A stretch of DNA of 8,666 bases from an uncultured Eubacterium sp. (GCA_937966095.1 CALCKF010000027.1:1-8666), one strand, 5' to 3'; numbered from the stretch's first letter, positions 1 through 6,655 are shown. The notes: generated from the sequence alone by a model not told the origin. Made by a program: numbers and translations.

Positions 1-106
1 CTTCCTGATCTGTCTGATATAAACTTGTAATATAAATAGCTCCTGTTTTTTCCATCTTATTATTTTCTAACCGTTTAGGTAGTGAAGCACCATTCTTTAC
101 AGCCAT
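1..106 (-). CDS. 5' end of an unidentified protein, truncated by the window edge
   Basis: An open frame of 35 codons starts at the ATG at 106-104 and runs off the left edge. It begins MAVKNGASLPKRLENNKMEK and continues GAIYITSLYQTDQE. A strong Shine-Dalgarno (AGGAGGAG, 121-114) lies 7 nt upstream. An adjacent in-frame ATG at 109-107 would have only 4 nt spacing, so 106 is preferred. The gene follows the small membrane protein gene by about 109 bases on the same strand, with no convincing terminator between, so it may be the last visible gene of the sigma-54 operon. I do not recognise the family from these residues. No signal peptide or membrane segment is visible. That it is a real gene is well supported by the RBS and open frame; its function is unknown. 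Confidence 0.6.
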   Translation of the reverse strand, partial: MAVKNGASLPKRLENNKMEKTGAIYITSLYQTDQE

Positions 107-113
107 CATTCAT

Positions 114-121
114 CTCCTCCT
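114..121 (-). promoter_or_regulatory. Shine-Dalgarno of the truncated left-edge gene
   Basis: AGGAGGAG on the minus strand sits 7 nt before the ATG at 106 and 4 nt before the ATG at 109. It is the main evidence that the cut-off frame at the left edge is a real gene. Confidence 0.7.
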
Positions 122-159
122 ATGCCTGACCGAAAACTGAAGAAATATCCGGTATAATC

Positions 160-188
160 AGGGCAGTCACTATAAAACCAACTGCCCT
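160..188 (-). other. Intergenic hairpin (8-bp stem, 13-nt loop)
   Basis: AGGGCAGT (160-167) is the perfect inverted complement of ACTGCCCT (181-188). In the minus-strand direction of the operon the stem is followed by GATTATACC rather than a U-tract, so it does not look like a good rho-independent terminator for the operon. On the plus strand it is followed by a short TTT run, but no plus-strand gene ends here. It may be an mRNA-stability or processing hairpin between the small membrane protein gene and the next gene. Confidence 0.45.
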
Positions 189-215
189 TTTATCTGATTC
201 ACCCTGCTGTCAGAG

Positions 216-419
216 TTATTCCTCGTCTTTAAATATTCCTCTTTTCACCTCTCTAAGATAAAGCACAAAGCATGCAGGGCCGAAGAAAAACAGTAAAACT
301 ATAAAGATCCAAAACACAGCATCGATGCCTACTTTTAGCCCTAAAATAAGGAGACATGCAACAAGCATAACTATTACGGCAAGAAAATTGCCTAATTTAT
401 TCATTTTTTCTTCTGTCAT
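216..419 (-). CDS. Small two-helix membrane protein, possible companion of the symporter
   Basis: This is a 67-residue protein with two hydrophobic segments, about residues 11-29 and 33-54. A short acidic/basic N-terminus (MTEEKMNK) precedes them and a charged tail (REVKRGIFKDEE) follows. The basic REVKR after the second helix suggests that the C-terminus is cytoplasmic. The start is set by AGGAGGG at 433-427, which overlaps the stop codon of the symporter gene, so the two are probably translationally coupled (12-nt gap). Some sodium:solute symporters are known to be encoded next to small two-helix partners (the DUF997/YhdT and DUF4212 types). I cannot assign this one to either, so the partner role rests on position and topology. 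It could also be an unrelated small membrane protein. Confidence 0.75.
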   Translation of the reverse strand: MTEEKMNKLGNFLAVIVMLVACLLILGLKVGIDAVFWIFIVLLFFFGPACFVLYLREVKRGIFKDEE

Positions 420-431
420 TTTGTATCCCTC

Positions 432-1874
432 CTATTTCTCAGCTCTTACTGTGAGCTCTTCTTTCTTTGGGAAAATTGTGCAGGCAACAAAGTATACTAT
501 AAGTCCAACCACCCATGTTGCAACACTTGACGGGATTCCTGCCGGCGAATTAAGGATGAACTGCCAAACAGTATACAAGCAAATGTTGAAAATTACAGTG
601 ATCAAACCTCCTGTAGGGGAACTCTTCTTGTAGAAAAATCCTCCCATAAGCGGGATCAAGAATACTGCTACCTGGAAACCGCCTATAATATTCCAGGCAT
701 TTGCTATACCATTCTGCCAGAAATATGTTCCAACGATCACGAATACTCCCAGGAAACATATAATAATCCGTGATCCTTTTATTACGCTCTGATCACTCAT
801 ATCAGGCTTTACAAGATCCTTGACAAAGTCTTTTACCAAAATACCGCTTGTGATCAGGAACTCTGCACTTACAGTCGACATTACTGCCGCAATTAATGCT
901 GCAACGAACAGACCTCTTACTCCCGGCGGAAGTACTGTAAATACCATTGCCCAGAAGCCTTCTGCAGGTGTTGCGGCATCAGGATGTACGGTAACCGCTG
1001 CAATACCTGCGAGAACCATAGCTGCACTGAATATGGCTCCTATCGCCAACATAAGCGTATACGCTACTTTTATTTCTCCGCCGCCCTTGGCTGCTCCAAA
1101 ACGCTGATAGCTTTGTGCATTGGTGTAAATCGCCAAAGCTGAAATTATCCATCCGAATGCTTCAGGTCCAGTCATATGTCCGAACAGCTGAGTAAGTTCA
1201 GGATCAACTGCCTTTGATGCTTCAAACATTGCAGATGCACTGCCGAATTCAACAAATATTCCAACCAGCACTGCTCCGGCACTGACAGTCATAATCATAA
1301 ACTGTATCAAATCTGTTACTGCCAAGCCCCACATTCCTGCCAAGAATGTGTACACTACTATTACGCCTCCGGAAATGATCATTGCGATCCAGATATTCAT
1401 GCCAGACACTAAATTCAAAACTTCTCCGACAGCAAACAGCAGTGCGCAGCAGTAAAGCTGAGAAGATATCGGGCATATTGCTGACAACAGCCCTGTTGGT
1501 TTATTGTATAGATATCTGAACAGATCCGGGAGTGTAACAACCCAATCCGGCATACGTGTTCTTGTCATCGGCCCTATCCATACTGCGAGAGGCAAACGGA
1601 GAATAGTTGACGGTACAATATATACCAGAATAATTGATATTCCTATTGTTGCACCACACTCGGCCAGTCCTACGATTGTCCAGGAATCATACCATGATGC
1701 AGCTGCTGTTCCTATAAGCACCGGAATTGTCAGTCTTCTGGATGCAACGAAAAAACTTTTAAAGTTTTTACTTGCTTTCCTGTGCATAACGAATCCTACT
1801 GATAAAACTCCAACGAAATATAACAAGAGAACGGCCCAATCCCATATTCCCCATAAAGCCTTGAAATCTATCAT
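432..1874 (-). CDS. Sodium:solute symporter (SSF / SLC5 family)
   Basis: A polytopic inner-membrane transporter of 480 residues with roughly 13 hydrophobic segments, the normal length and topology for SSF proteins of the LeuT fold. Family hallmarks include the segment GMWGLAVTDLIQF (about 180-192) and a helix with ASWYDSW near residue 60. A helix around 325-345 carries MSTVS (332-336), where the SSF sodium-site serines/threonines lie. A longer frame opens with GTG at 1883. However, AGAGGTG (1887-1881) overlaps that codon and sits 6 nt before the ATG at 1874, so 1874 is taken as the start. The gene follows the CoA-transferase pair by 36 nt and precedes a small membrane protein. Context suggests sodium-coupled import of the acid that the operon activates and degrades. 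SSF members carry proline, pantothenate, short acids, sugars and more, so the substrate is unknown. Confidence 0.9.
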   Translation of the reverse strand: MIDFKALWGIWDWAVLLLYFVGVLSVGFVMHRKASKNFKSFFVASRRLTIPVLIGTAAASWYDSWTIVGLAECGATIGISIILVYIVPSTILRLPLAVWIGPMTRTRMPDWVVTLPDLFRYLYNKPTGLLSAICPISSQLYCCALLFAVGEVLNLVSGMNIWIAMIISGGVIVVYTFLAGMWGLAVTDLIQFMIMTVSAGAVLVGIFVEFGSASAMFEASKAVDPELTQLFGHMTGPEAFGWIISALAIYTNAQSYQRFGAAKGGGEIKVAYTLMLAIGAIFSAAMVLAGIAAVTVHPDAATPAEGFWAMVFTVLPPGVRGLFVAALIAAVMSTVSAEFLITSGILVKDFVKDLVKPDMSDQSVIKGSRIIICFLGVFVIVGTYFWQNGIANAWNIIGGFQVAVFLIPLMGGFFYKKSSPTGGLITVIFNICLYTVWQFILNSPAGIPSSVATWVVGLIVYFVACTIFPKKEELTVRAEK

Positions 1875-1880
1875 TTTCTT

Positions 1881-1887
1881 CACCTCT
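1881..1887 (-). promoter_or_regulatory. Shine-Dalgarno that decides the symporter start
   Basis: AGAGGTG lies 6 nt before the ATG at 1874-1872 and overlaps the alternative upstream GTG at 1883-1881. A ribosome bound here would initiate at the ATG, giving a protein three residues shorter than the longest frame. Confidence 0.65.
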
Positions 1888-1910
1888 CTTTAACATTTTT
1901 CTCACATTAA

Positions 1911-3125
1911 CTATTTCATTTTTTGTGATGGTTCAGCAACGATATTTCTGGATAACAAAGCTTCTATTTGCTTTTCCTGATATCCTATCTCCTTGAGTAT
2001 TTTCCTGGTATCTTCTCCAAGACGCGGAGAAGATTTGCGGAGTTTTTCAGGTGTTTTGCTGAATTTTATAGGAAATCCAAATGTTGATAACATATCCTCA
2101 GTATTGGCGTCTTTGTATTCTATAATCATTTCACGCTCTGCAACATGTGAGCTGTTATACAGTTCTCTAGGTCGAATCACTTCCGCTGCCGATATTCCAT
2201 GGTCCCTGAGAGTTTTGATTATTTCTTCTGCATTTTGTTTTTTTACAAAGTCCGCAATGATTTCTGTAAGCTGTTCATAATGCTCACACCGTGCATCATT
2301 ATTCTCATATAACGGATCGTTTTCTAACTCATCCATTCCTATGGCTTCGCAGAAATTCTTCCACTGCAATTCATCCATAACAGCAAGCACAATATATCGG
2401 CCATCTTTTGTATAATAACCATCATATGGCACAATTTCCTTTGGTTTAGCATTGCCTGATCTTGTTAAAGCTTTTCCTGTCAAACCATATGTAAGAATCG
2501 AATCATCCAAAGCAGCAAACATCGTATCCAGCATTGATACATCAACTCGTCTTCCTTTTCCGGTTTTTTTCTTCGCATAAAACGCCATCATAACGCCAAG
2601 CGCCATATTGATGCCCGTATAACTGTCTCCCACAGAAGCGCCTGATCTAAGTGGCGGCTGGTCAGGAGCTCCAGTCATATCCATATAACCACACATACTC
2701 TCAATGATGTTATCGTATGCCGTGTTTCTAGCAAGCGGCCCGTTTTGACCATAGCCTGAGCTGCTCGCGAAAATGATTCCCGGGTTGATTTCTTTTGCGA
2801 CATCATATCCAAGACCTAACTTATCGATTGTCCCAAATTTAAAATTCTCAACCACTACATCTACCTCAGCATATAGTTTTTTAATGATTTCCTTTCCTTC
2901 ATCAGTTCGCATATCTACTGCAATACACTCTTTATTTCTATTGTATACAGCATAGTAAGCGCTTGTTCCATTCTTCGCATAAGGAAACCAATACCTGGAC
3001 TGTTCTCCCTCAAGTCGCTCTACCTTTATGATTCGAGCGCCCATATCAGCCAGGGCCAGTGTACCGTATGGTCCATTATACGCCTGGGAAAAATCTAAAA
3101 CTGTCATTGATTCTAATGGCATCAT
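1911..3125 (-). CDS. Family III (CaiB/BaiF) CoA-transferase, catalytic Asp present
   Basis: A cytoplasmic enzyme of 404 residues, the usual length for family III CoA-transferases, which move CoA between carboxylic acids through an aspartyl-CoA thioester. The N-terminus has the family start (LESMTVLDFSQAYNGPYGT, then LADMGARIIKVE at about 25-36). Further typical segments are NRNKECIAVDMRTDEGKEI near 62-80 and DVVVENFKFG near 89-98. The catalytic aspartate is D167 in GASVGDSYTG (codon 2627-2625), matching the GDS motif of formyl-CoA transferase. A C-terminal LGEDTRKILKEIGY closes the family fold. The gene starts 2 nt after the stop of a second CoA-transferase. Its SD (GGGGAGGG) overlaps the end of that gene, so the two are coupled. 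The likely role is activation of the imported acid as a CoA thioester. Donor and acceptor are not determinable. Confidence 0.93.
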   Translation of the reverse strand: MMPLESMTVLDFSQAYNGPYGTLALADMGARIIKVERLEGEQSRYWFPYAKNGTSAYYAVYNRNKECIAVDMRTDEGKEIIKKLYAEVDVVVENFKFGTIDKLGLGYDVAKEINPGIIFASSSGYGQNGPLARNTAYDNIIESMCGYMDMTGAPDQPPLRSGASVGDSYTGINMALGVMMAFYAKKKTGKGRRVDVSMLDTMFAALDDSILTYGLTGKALTRSGNAKPKEIVPYDGYYTKDGRYIVLAVMDELQWKNFCEAIGMDELENDPLYENNDARCEHYEQLTEIIADFVKKQNAEEIIKTLRDHGISAAEVIRPRELYNSSHVAEREMIIEYKDANTEDMLSTFGFPIKFSKTPEKLRKSSPRLGEDTRKILKEIGYQEKQIEALLSRNIVAEPSQKMK

Positions 3126-3127
3126 AT

Positions 3128-4336
3128 TTAAGCCCTCCCCATAAGAATTATTCCGGCATCGGACATGTCCTGAAGTTGTTCCTCGCTATACCCATCCGCC
3201 TGCAGAAATTCCTTTGTATGTTCTCCCAATAACGGAGCCGGCACTGCAGGTATATCTGAAACACCTGATATCTTTATAGCCTTACCAGGCATTTTAATAT
3301 TGCCGAGAGCCTGGTCCTCAAGTTCCACTACCATATTACGATATACTATTTGATCACTGTGAATCGCCTCTTCTACCGTCAGATTCGGACCTGAAGGAAT
3401 ATTCAGAGGTCTTAATTTCTCTTCTATTTCCTGTCTGGTCATATCATGGAATTTATCATCTATGATCGGTCTGAGTAAATTTTTATAGTTTTCTCCTCTT
3501 GCTTCATTGGTATTGAGCCTTGGATCATCAATATATTGAGGAAATCCCATAACATTGCAAAACTTTTCCCATTGTCCATTGGTCGATACTGCTGTAGATA
3601 CATAGCCGTCTTTTACTTTAAATGTATCATACGGTGCGATTGCTCTGGAGGCGTTACCCTCATTCTCAAATATTATTCCTGTACAATTTTCTGCAAAAAG
3701 CGCAATTTCCAATGCAGTAATCATACAGTCGCAAGCTGCTACATCGATTTGCTGTCCTTCTCCAGTTTCATCCCGGGCAATTATCGCGGCAATGATAGCC
3801 AAGGCAAAGAATATACTGCCGAACTGCTGTGCAATTCGTGATCCATGCACACATGGCGGCATATTGTCATGATGTGTTATATCCATGATACCGCTAGCTG
3901 CCTCTGCCACTATATCACTGCTTGGGATACCACTTAGCTCTCCCTTTTTTCCAAAAGCTGTATTTGATGCCACAATTATTGCCGGATTTATTTTTTTCAG
4001 CTCATCATATCCATATCCTGATTTTTCCATATATCCTGCTTCAAAGGAATCAACAACTACATCAGCTTTTTTAACAAGATCAAATATAATTTTTTTTCCG
4101 TCAGGACTATGATAGTCTAAGCAAACACTTTTCTTTCCACGATTAAAATATGCATGGCTTGCGCTTCCCCTCTCATTTTTAGGGGCTCTCTTTCTTAAAA
4201 TATCTCCATCCGTTTTGATATCTTCGATCTTTATAACTTCAGCCCCGAAATCTGCAAGAAGCATTGTCGCATAACCTCCAAATCGGCCTGTTGAAAAATC
4301 TATTATTCGAATTCCTTCTAATAACATATTGATCAT
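3128..4336 (-). CDS. Family III (CaiB/BaiF) CoA-transferase-like protein lacking the catalytic Asp
   Basis: A 402-residue paralogue of the adjacent CoA-transferase, full length and intact. It has LEGIRIIDFSTGRFGGY, LADFGAEVIKIE (28-39), NRGKKSVCLDYHSPDGKK (65-82), DVVVDSFEAGY and a C-terminal LLGEHTKEFLQADGY. In an ungapped alignment running from the PP at 160-161 to the AL at 179-180, the residue opposite the neighbour's catalytic D167 is Q170 (codon 3829-3827), within GSRIAQQFGS. The GDS motif is therefore lost although the rest of the fold is kept, so it may be a non-catalytic subunit of a heteromer or a protein with altered chemistry. An alternative start at Met4 (4327) would also fit: GGG at 4340-4338 lies 2 nt before Met1 and 11 nt before Met4, so the SD does not settle it. 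It follows the hotdog gene by 61 nt in the same operon. Confidence 0.88.
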   Translation of the reverse strand: MINMLLEGIRIIDFSTGRFGGYATMLLADFGAEVIKIEDIKTDGDILRKRAPKNERGSASHAYFNRGKKSVCLDYHSPDGKKIIFDLVKKADVVVDSFEAGYMEKSGYGYDELKKINPAIIVASNTAFGKKGELSGIPSSDIVAEAASGIMDITHHDNMPPCVHGSRIAQQFGSIFFALAIIAAIIARDETGEGQQIDVAACDCMITALEIALFAENCTGIIFENEGNASRAIAPYDTFKVKDGYVSTAVSTNGQWEKFCNVMGFPQYIDDPRLNTNEARGENYKNLLRPIIDDKFHDMTRQEIEEKLRPLNIPSGPNLTVEEAIHSDQIVYRNMVVELEDQALGNIKMPGKAIKISGVSDIPAVPAPLLGEHTKEFLQADGYSEEQLQDMSDAGIILMGRA

Positions 4337-4397
4337 GTCCCTTTCATAAACAGTTCTCTATAGTAACAAATCAAATAAAGTCACCGTTTCCTTAAAA

Positions 4398-4820
4398 TCA
4401 GTGTCTGCCTATTACGAAAGTTACTTCACCCTTCATTGTAAGCACCGGTTCATCAAAGATTTCAGAATGGTTGCTTGCAAGATCAAATTCAGAAGTCTTA
4501 TACATTTCGAATCCGTAAAGACGAGAGCTGTTTCCTACCTTTTTCACCCATACTATGATTTCAAATGTGTCCAGCATATGTGCCATTGACAAACATGATG
4601 CATGAACATCCACCCAAAGACCTGGATCCTCATCTCGAATACTTGACAATTCTGTACAGCAGTCAATACATTTTTCCATCATCTTTGCTCCTGAAATCAG
4701 TTCTCCAGGATAATGACAATCCTCTCCATGGATCGATGTTTTGAATTTATACATTGTAACTTCTTCACCATGTCCTACTTTATCAAGATATTGTCTCATT
4801 TCACCTTCAACTTTTGCCAT
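4398..4820 (-). CDS. Hotdog-fold protein resembling beta-aminoacyl-CoA ammonia-lyases (Kal/Acl type)
   Basis: A cytoplasmic protein of 140 residues, close to the length of 3-aminobutyryl-CoA ammonia-lyase (Kal, lysine fermentation) and beta-alanyl-CoA ammonia-lyase (Acl, Clostridium propionicum). Those enzymes remove ammonia from a beta-amino acyl-CoA to give an enoyl-CoA. Matching segments, compared from memory, are DCHYPGELISGAKMM (34-48; family form DAHYxGNLVxGAK), TEL (56-58, with E57 a candidate acid/base), KVGNSSR (94-100) and EPVLTMKGEVTFV near the C-terminus. The loop usually reading APVxxGD is here SMAHMLD (78-84), so substrate or chemistry may differ. A clear SD (AGGAGGT, 4833-4827) sits 6 nt before the ATG. 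It is the first gene after the sigma-54 promoter and precedes two CoA-transferase genes. A hotdog thioesterase or hydratase is the alternative; the hotdog fold is surer than the exact reaction. Confidence 0.75.
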   Translation of the reverse strand: MAKVEGEMRQYLDKVGHGEEVTMYKFKTSIHGEDCHYPGELISGAKMMEKCIDCCTELSSIRDEDPGLWVDVHASCLSMAHMLDTFEIIVWVKKVGNSSRLYGFEMYKTSEFDLASNHSEIFDEPVLTMKGEVTFVIGRH

Positions 4821-4880
4821 TTTCTTACCTCCTATTTGTTCCTTGTTAATTAATAGTTTTAACTTTTGTTAATTGTAAAG

Positions 4881-4896
4881 CGCAAAAGCAATGCCA
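4881..4896 (-). promoter_or_regulatory. Sigma-54 (-24/-12) promoter of the catabolic operon
   Basis: The minus strand reads TGGCATTGCTTTTGCG. Against the consensus TGGCAC-N5-TTGCW it matches the -24 box in 5 of 6 positions and TTGC of the -12 box exactly, with correct 5-nt spacing (GG at 4895-4894, GC at 4883-4882). Transcription would start near 4870, leaving about a 50-nt leader before the hotdog gene at 4820. The adjacent sigma-54 activator gene and the two palindromes upstream support the call. Confidence 0.85.
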
Positions 4897-4904
4897 TTTA
4901 CCGT

Positions 4905-4962
4905 AAAAAAACCCCAAAAAAAAATAACCTATATTATCTTTAATGATAAATATAAGTTATTT
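4905..4962 (-). terminator. Intrinsic terminator of the sigma-54 regulator gene
   Basis: An AT-rich hairpin (4922-4962) has outer arms AAATAAC/GTTATTT and an inner TATATT/AATATA stem, with one mismatch and one bulge. On the minus strand it is followed directly by nine T residues (4924-4916, partly shared with the stem base), then GGGG and another seven T. It lies between the enhancer palindromes and the sigma-54 promoter, so it would stop readthrough from the regulator into the operon. Confidence 0.7.
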
Positions 4963-5050
4963 CAGACATTTTAAGGCTTTTAATCATTTTTCAGTCTGCC
5001 TGATATTATTTTAGAAAATTCCAGTTTTTCTTTTTTTTAACTGCTTCGTA

Positions 5051-5068
5051 TGGTGCATTTATGCACCA
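5051..5068. promoter_or_regulatory. Enhancer palindrome A (putative activator binding site)
   Basis: TGGTGCATTTATGCACCA is a perfect 18-bp palindrome apart from the central TT. Its 16-bp core GGTGCAT-N2-ATGCACC recurs 92 bp away (centre to centre) at palindrome B. Its centre lies about 190 bp upstream of the predicted sigma-54 transcription start, a normal distance for an enhancer-binding protein acting by looping. Confidence 0.8.
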
Positions 5069-5143
5069 CTGTTTTCCCGGTTATTTACATTACAATCATT
5101 ATAAATTCTTCCTTACACGGCTTTATGAGATTTATTCCCCACT

Positions 5144-5159
5144 GGTGCATAAATGCACC
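5144..5159. promoter_or_regulatory. Enhancer palindrome B (putative activator binding site)
   Basis: GGTGCATAAATGCACC is the reverse complement of the core of palindrome A, with arms identical and central AA instead of TT. It begins 4 bp beyond the stop codon of the sigma-54 regulator gene and lies about 280 bp upstream of the predicted operon start. Neither site recurs near the regulator's own promoter, so the pair appears dedicated to the operon. Confidence 0.8.
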
Positions 5160-5163
5160 GCTA

Positions 5164-6597
5164 TTATTCTTGTATTGTCCACTCCTTTTTTTGCATGATA
5201 TTATATTTTTTCATTTTCCTTAACATAGTTGATTTATCGATTTCAAGTTTTTTCGCAGCCTGCCTAACACTACTGCTTTCTGAAAGCACACTCATTAAAA
5301 TCTGCTTCTCATATTCCCCTATTAAATCACTAAGAGACCTGTTATAGTTGTTTGTTTCTATACTCATATTATCATCACTTGCTTCCGACGCTAAAACACG
5401 TTTTACCTGCATTCCGGAAATCACATCAGAATAATTATTTAAAGTCACACGCTCTATTATATTGCTCAATTCCCTGACGTTTCCTGGCCAATCATATTTT
5501 TCAAGATTATAAATCGCATCTTGTGAAACAGTCTTATGCATTGAATATTTCAGGTTGAATTTTCTTATAAAATATCTGGCTAAAGGCTCTATGTCCTCTC
5601 TTCTTTTACGTAGAGGAGGTATTTCCAGCGGCAATACGTTAAGTCTGTAATAAAGGTCCTGACGAAATCTTCCATCCTGCATTTCATTTTTCAGATTACG
5701 ATTCGTAGCTGCTATTATCCGCACATCTACCTTCATTTCCTTATCTGCACCTATCCTCCTGATAGTGTTTTCCTGTATAGCTCTAAGTAGTTTCCCTTGC
5801 ATCGACAAAGGAATTTCTCCAATTTCATCAAGAAAAATCGTGCCTTTATCTGCAAGCTCAAATAACCCTGCTTTGCCTTGCCTTTCCGCACCAGTAAAGG
5901 CTCCTTTATCATATCCGAAAAATTCACTTTCCATTAATGTTTCAGGAATAGCTGAGCAATTTACCTTTATAAATGGTTTATCTGCTCGTTTACTATGCTT
6001 AACGATCATATCAGCCACCACTTCTTTGCCTACACCTGATTCACCTGTTATCAAAACTGTAGAATCGATGGGTCCTATATCTTTAATAGCCTGTATAATA
6101 TGAAGCATACTCTGACTTTCAGCGATTACTTCCTCATCAATTATATCATCCTGCTGAAAACGCTCTTTTATATTACTCAGTTCCTGTCTGAGTTTATGCT
6201 GTTCTTTCTCTTGCGCGGCAAGAAGTTTTTTCAGCTTAACAACATCTGTAATATTATTTTCCACACAGACTACAATATCTATCTTGCCATCTGTATAAAG
6301 AGGAATACTCGTAGCTAAAATATTTCCACCGATCCCTATACCTTGGACAATACTGGCCTTTTTCCCTGTTTCTATTGCATTCAATACTGAAGATTCCTTT
6401 AAAATATATCCGCTTTTAAGTAATTCCTGTGTTGTTTTGCCTATTATTTCTTCTCTGGGATACCCTCCTGTTTCTACACATGTCTGATTAATTATAAGCA
6501 CTATACCTTTTTCGTCTGTGATCCATATTCCCATACTCATCCCATCAATTATTTTATTTATGATATCGTAATTTTCTTTTATAAACTCCTTGTACAT
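5164..6597 (-). CDS. Sigma-54-dependent transcriptional activator (PAS, AAA+, Fis-type HTH)
   Basis: A cytoplasmic enhancer-binding protein of 477 residues that would use ATP hydrolysis to open sigma-54 RNA polymerase complexes. A PAS domain spans about residues 10-120 (IWITDEKGIVLIINQ, then GGYPREEIIGKT). A charged helical linker follows (121-150). The AAA+ domain (about 155-390) has Walker A GESGVGKE (185-192), the sigma-54 contact loop GAFTGA (232-237), Walker B GTIFLDEI (252-259) and WPGNVREL (370-377). A Fis-type helix-turn-helix (443-466, VRQAAKKLEIDKSTMLRKMKK) ends the protein. All key residues are intact. The start is supported by AAGGGG upstream of the ATG at 6597. The gene is immediately upstream of two palindromes and a sigma-54 promoter, so it very likely activates the CoA-transferase/symporter operon. 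The PAS domain is the likely signal sensor; the ligand is unknown. Confidence 0.95.
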   Translation of the reverse strand: MYKEFIKENYDIINKIIDGMSMGIWITDEKGIVLIINQTCVETGGYPREEIIGKTTQELLKSGYILKESSVLNAIETGKKASIVQGIGIGGNILATSIPLYTDGKIDIVVCVENNITDVVKLKKLLAAQEKEQHKLRQELSNIKERFQQDDIIDEEVIAESQSMLHIIQAIKDIGPIDSTVLITGESGVGKEVVADMIVKHSKRADKPFIKVNCSAIPETLMESEFFGYDKGAFTGAERQGKAGLFELADKGTIFLDEIGEIPLSMQGKLLRAIQENTIRRIGADKEMKVDVRIIAATNRNLKNEMQDGRFRQDLYYRLNVLPLEIPPLRKRREDIEPLARYFIRKFNLKYSMHKTVSQDAIYNLEKYDWPGNVRELSNIIERVTLNNYSDVISGMQVKRVLASEASDDNMSIETNNYNRSLSDLIGEYEKQILMSVLSESSSVRQAAKKLEIDKSTMLRKMKKYNIMQKKEWTIQE

Positions 6598-6655
6598 TAT
6601 ATCCCCTTCCTTCGCTTTTTGAATCTATTGCTGAAAATTGCTGTATATTTTAAAG

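Noticed and set aside
160..188. Hairpin considered as the terminator of the sigma-54 operon
   Set aside because: There is no U-tract after the stem in the operon's direction, so it is listed only as a hairpin.
1875..1883. GTG start giving a 483-residue symporter
   Set aside because: The SD overlaps this GTG; the ATG at 1874 has proper 6-nt spacing.
1504..1893. Plus-strand open frame of 129 codons
   Set aside because: It lies opposite the symporter gene, has no ribosome binding site or recognisable domain, and the minus-strand frame is a clear SSF transporter.
3536..3841. Plus-strand open frame of 101 codons opposite the CoA-transferase-like gene
   Set aside because: Antisense shadow with Cys/Tyr/Arg-rich composition and no SD; the minus strand carries a full family III protein.
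5765..6103. Plus-strand open frame of 112 codons opposite the activator
   Set aside because: It is the reverse complement of the conserved AAA+ domain and has no independent evidence.
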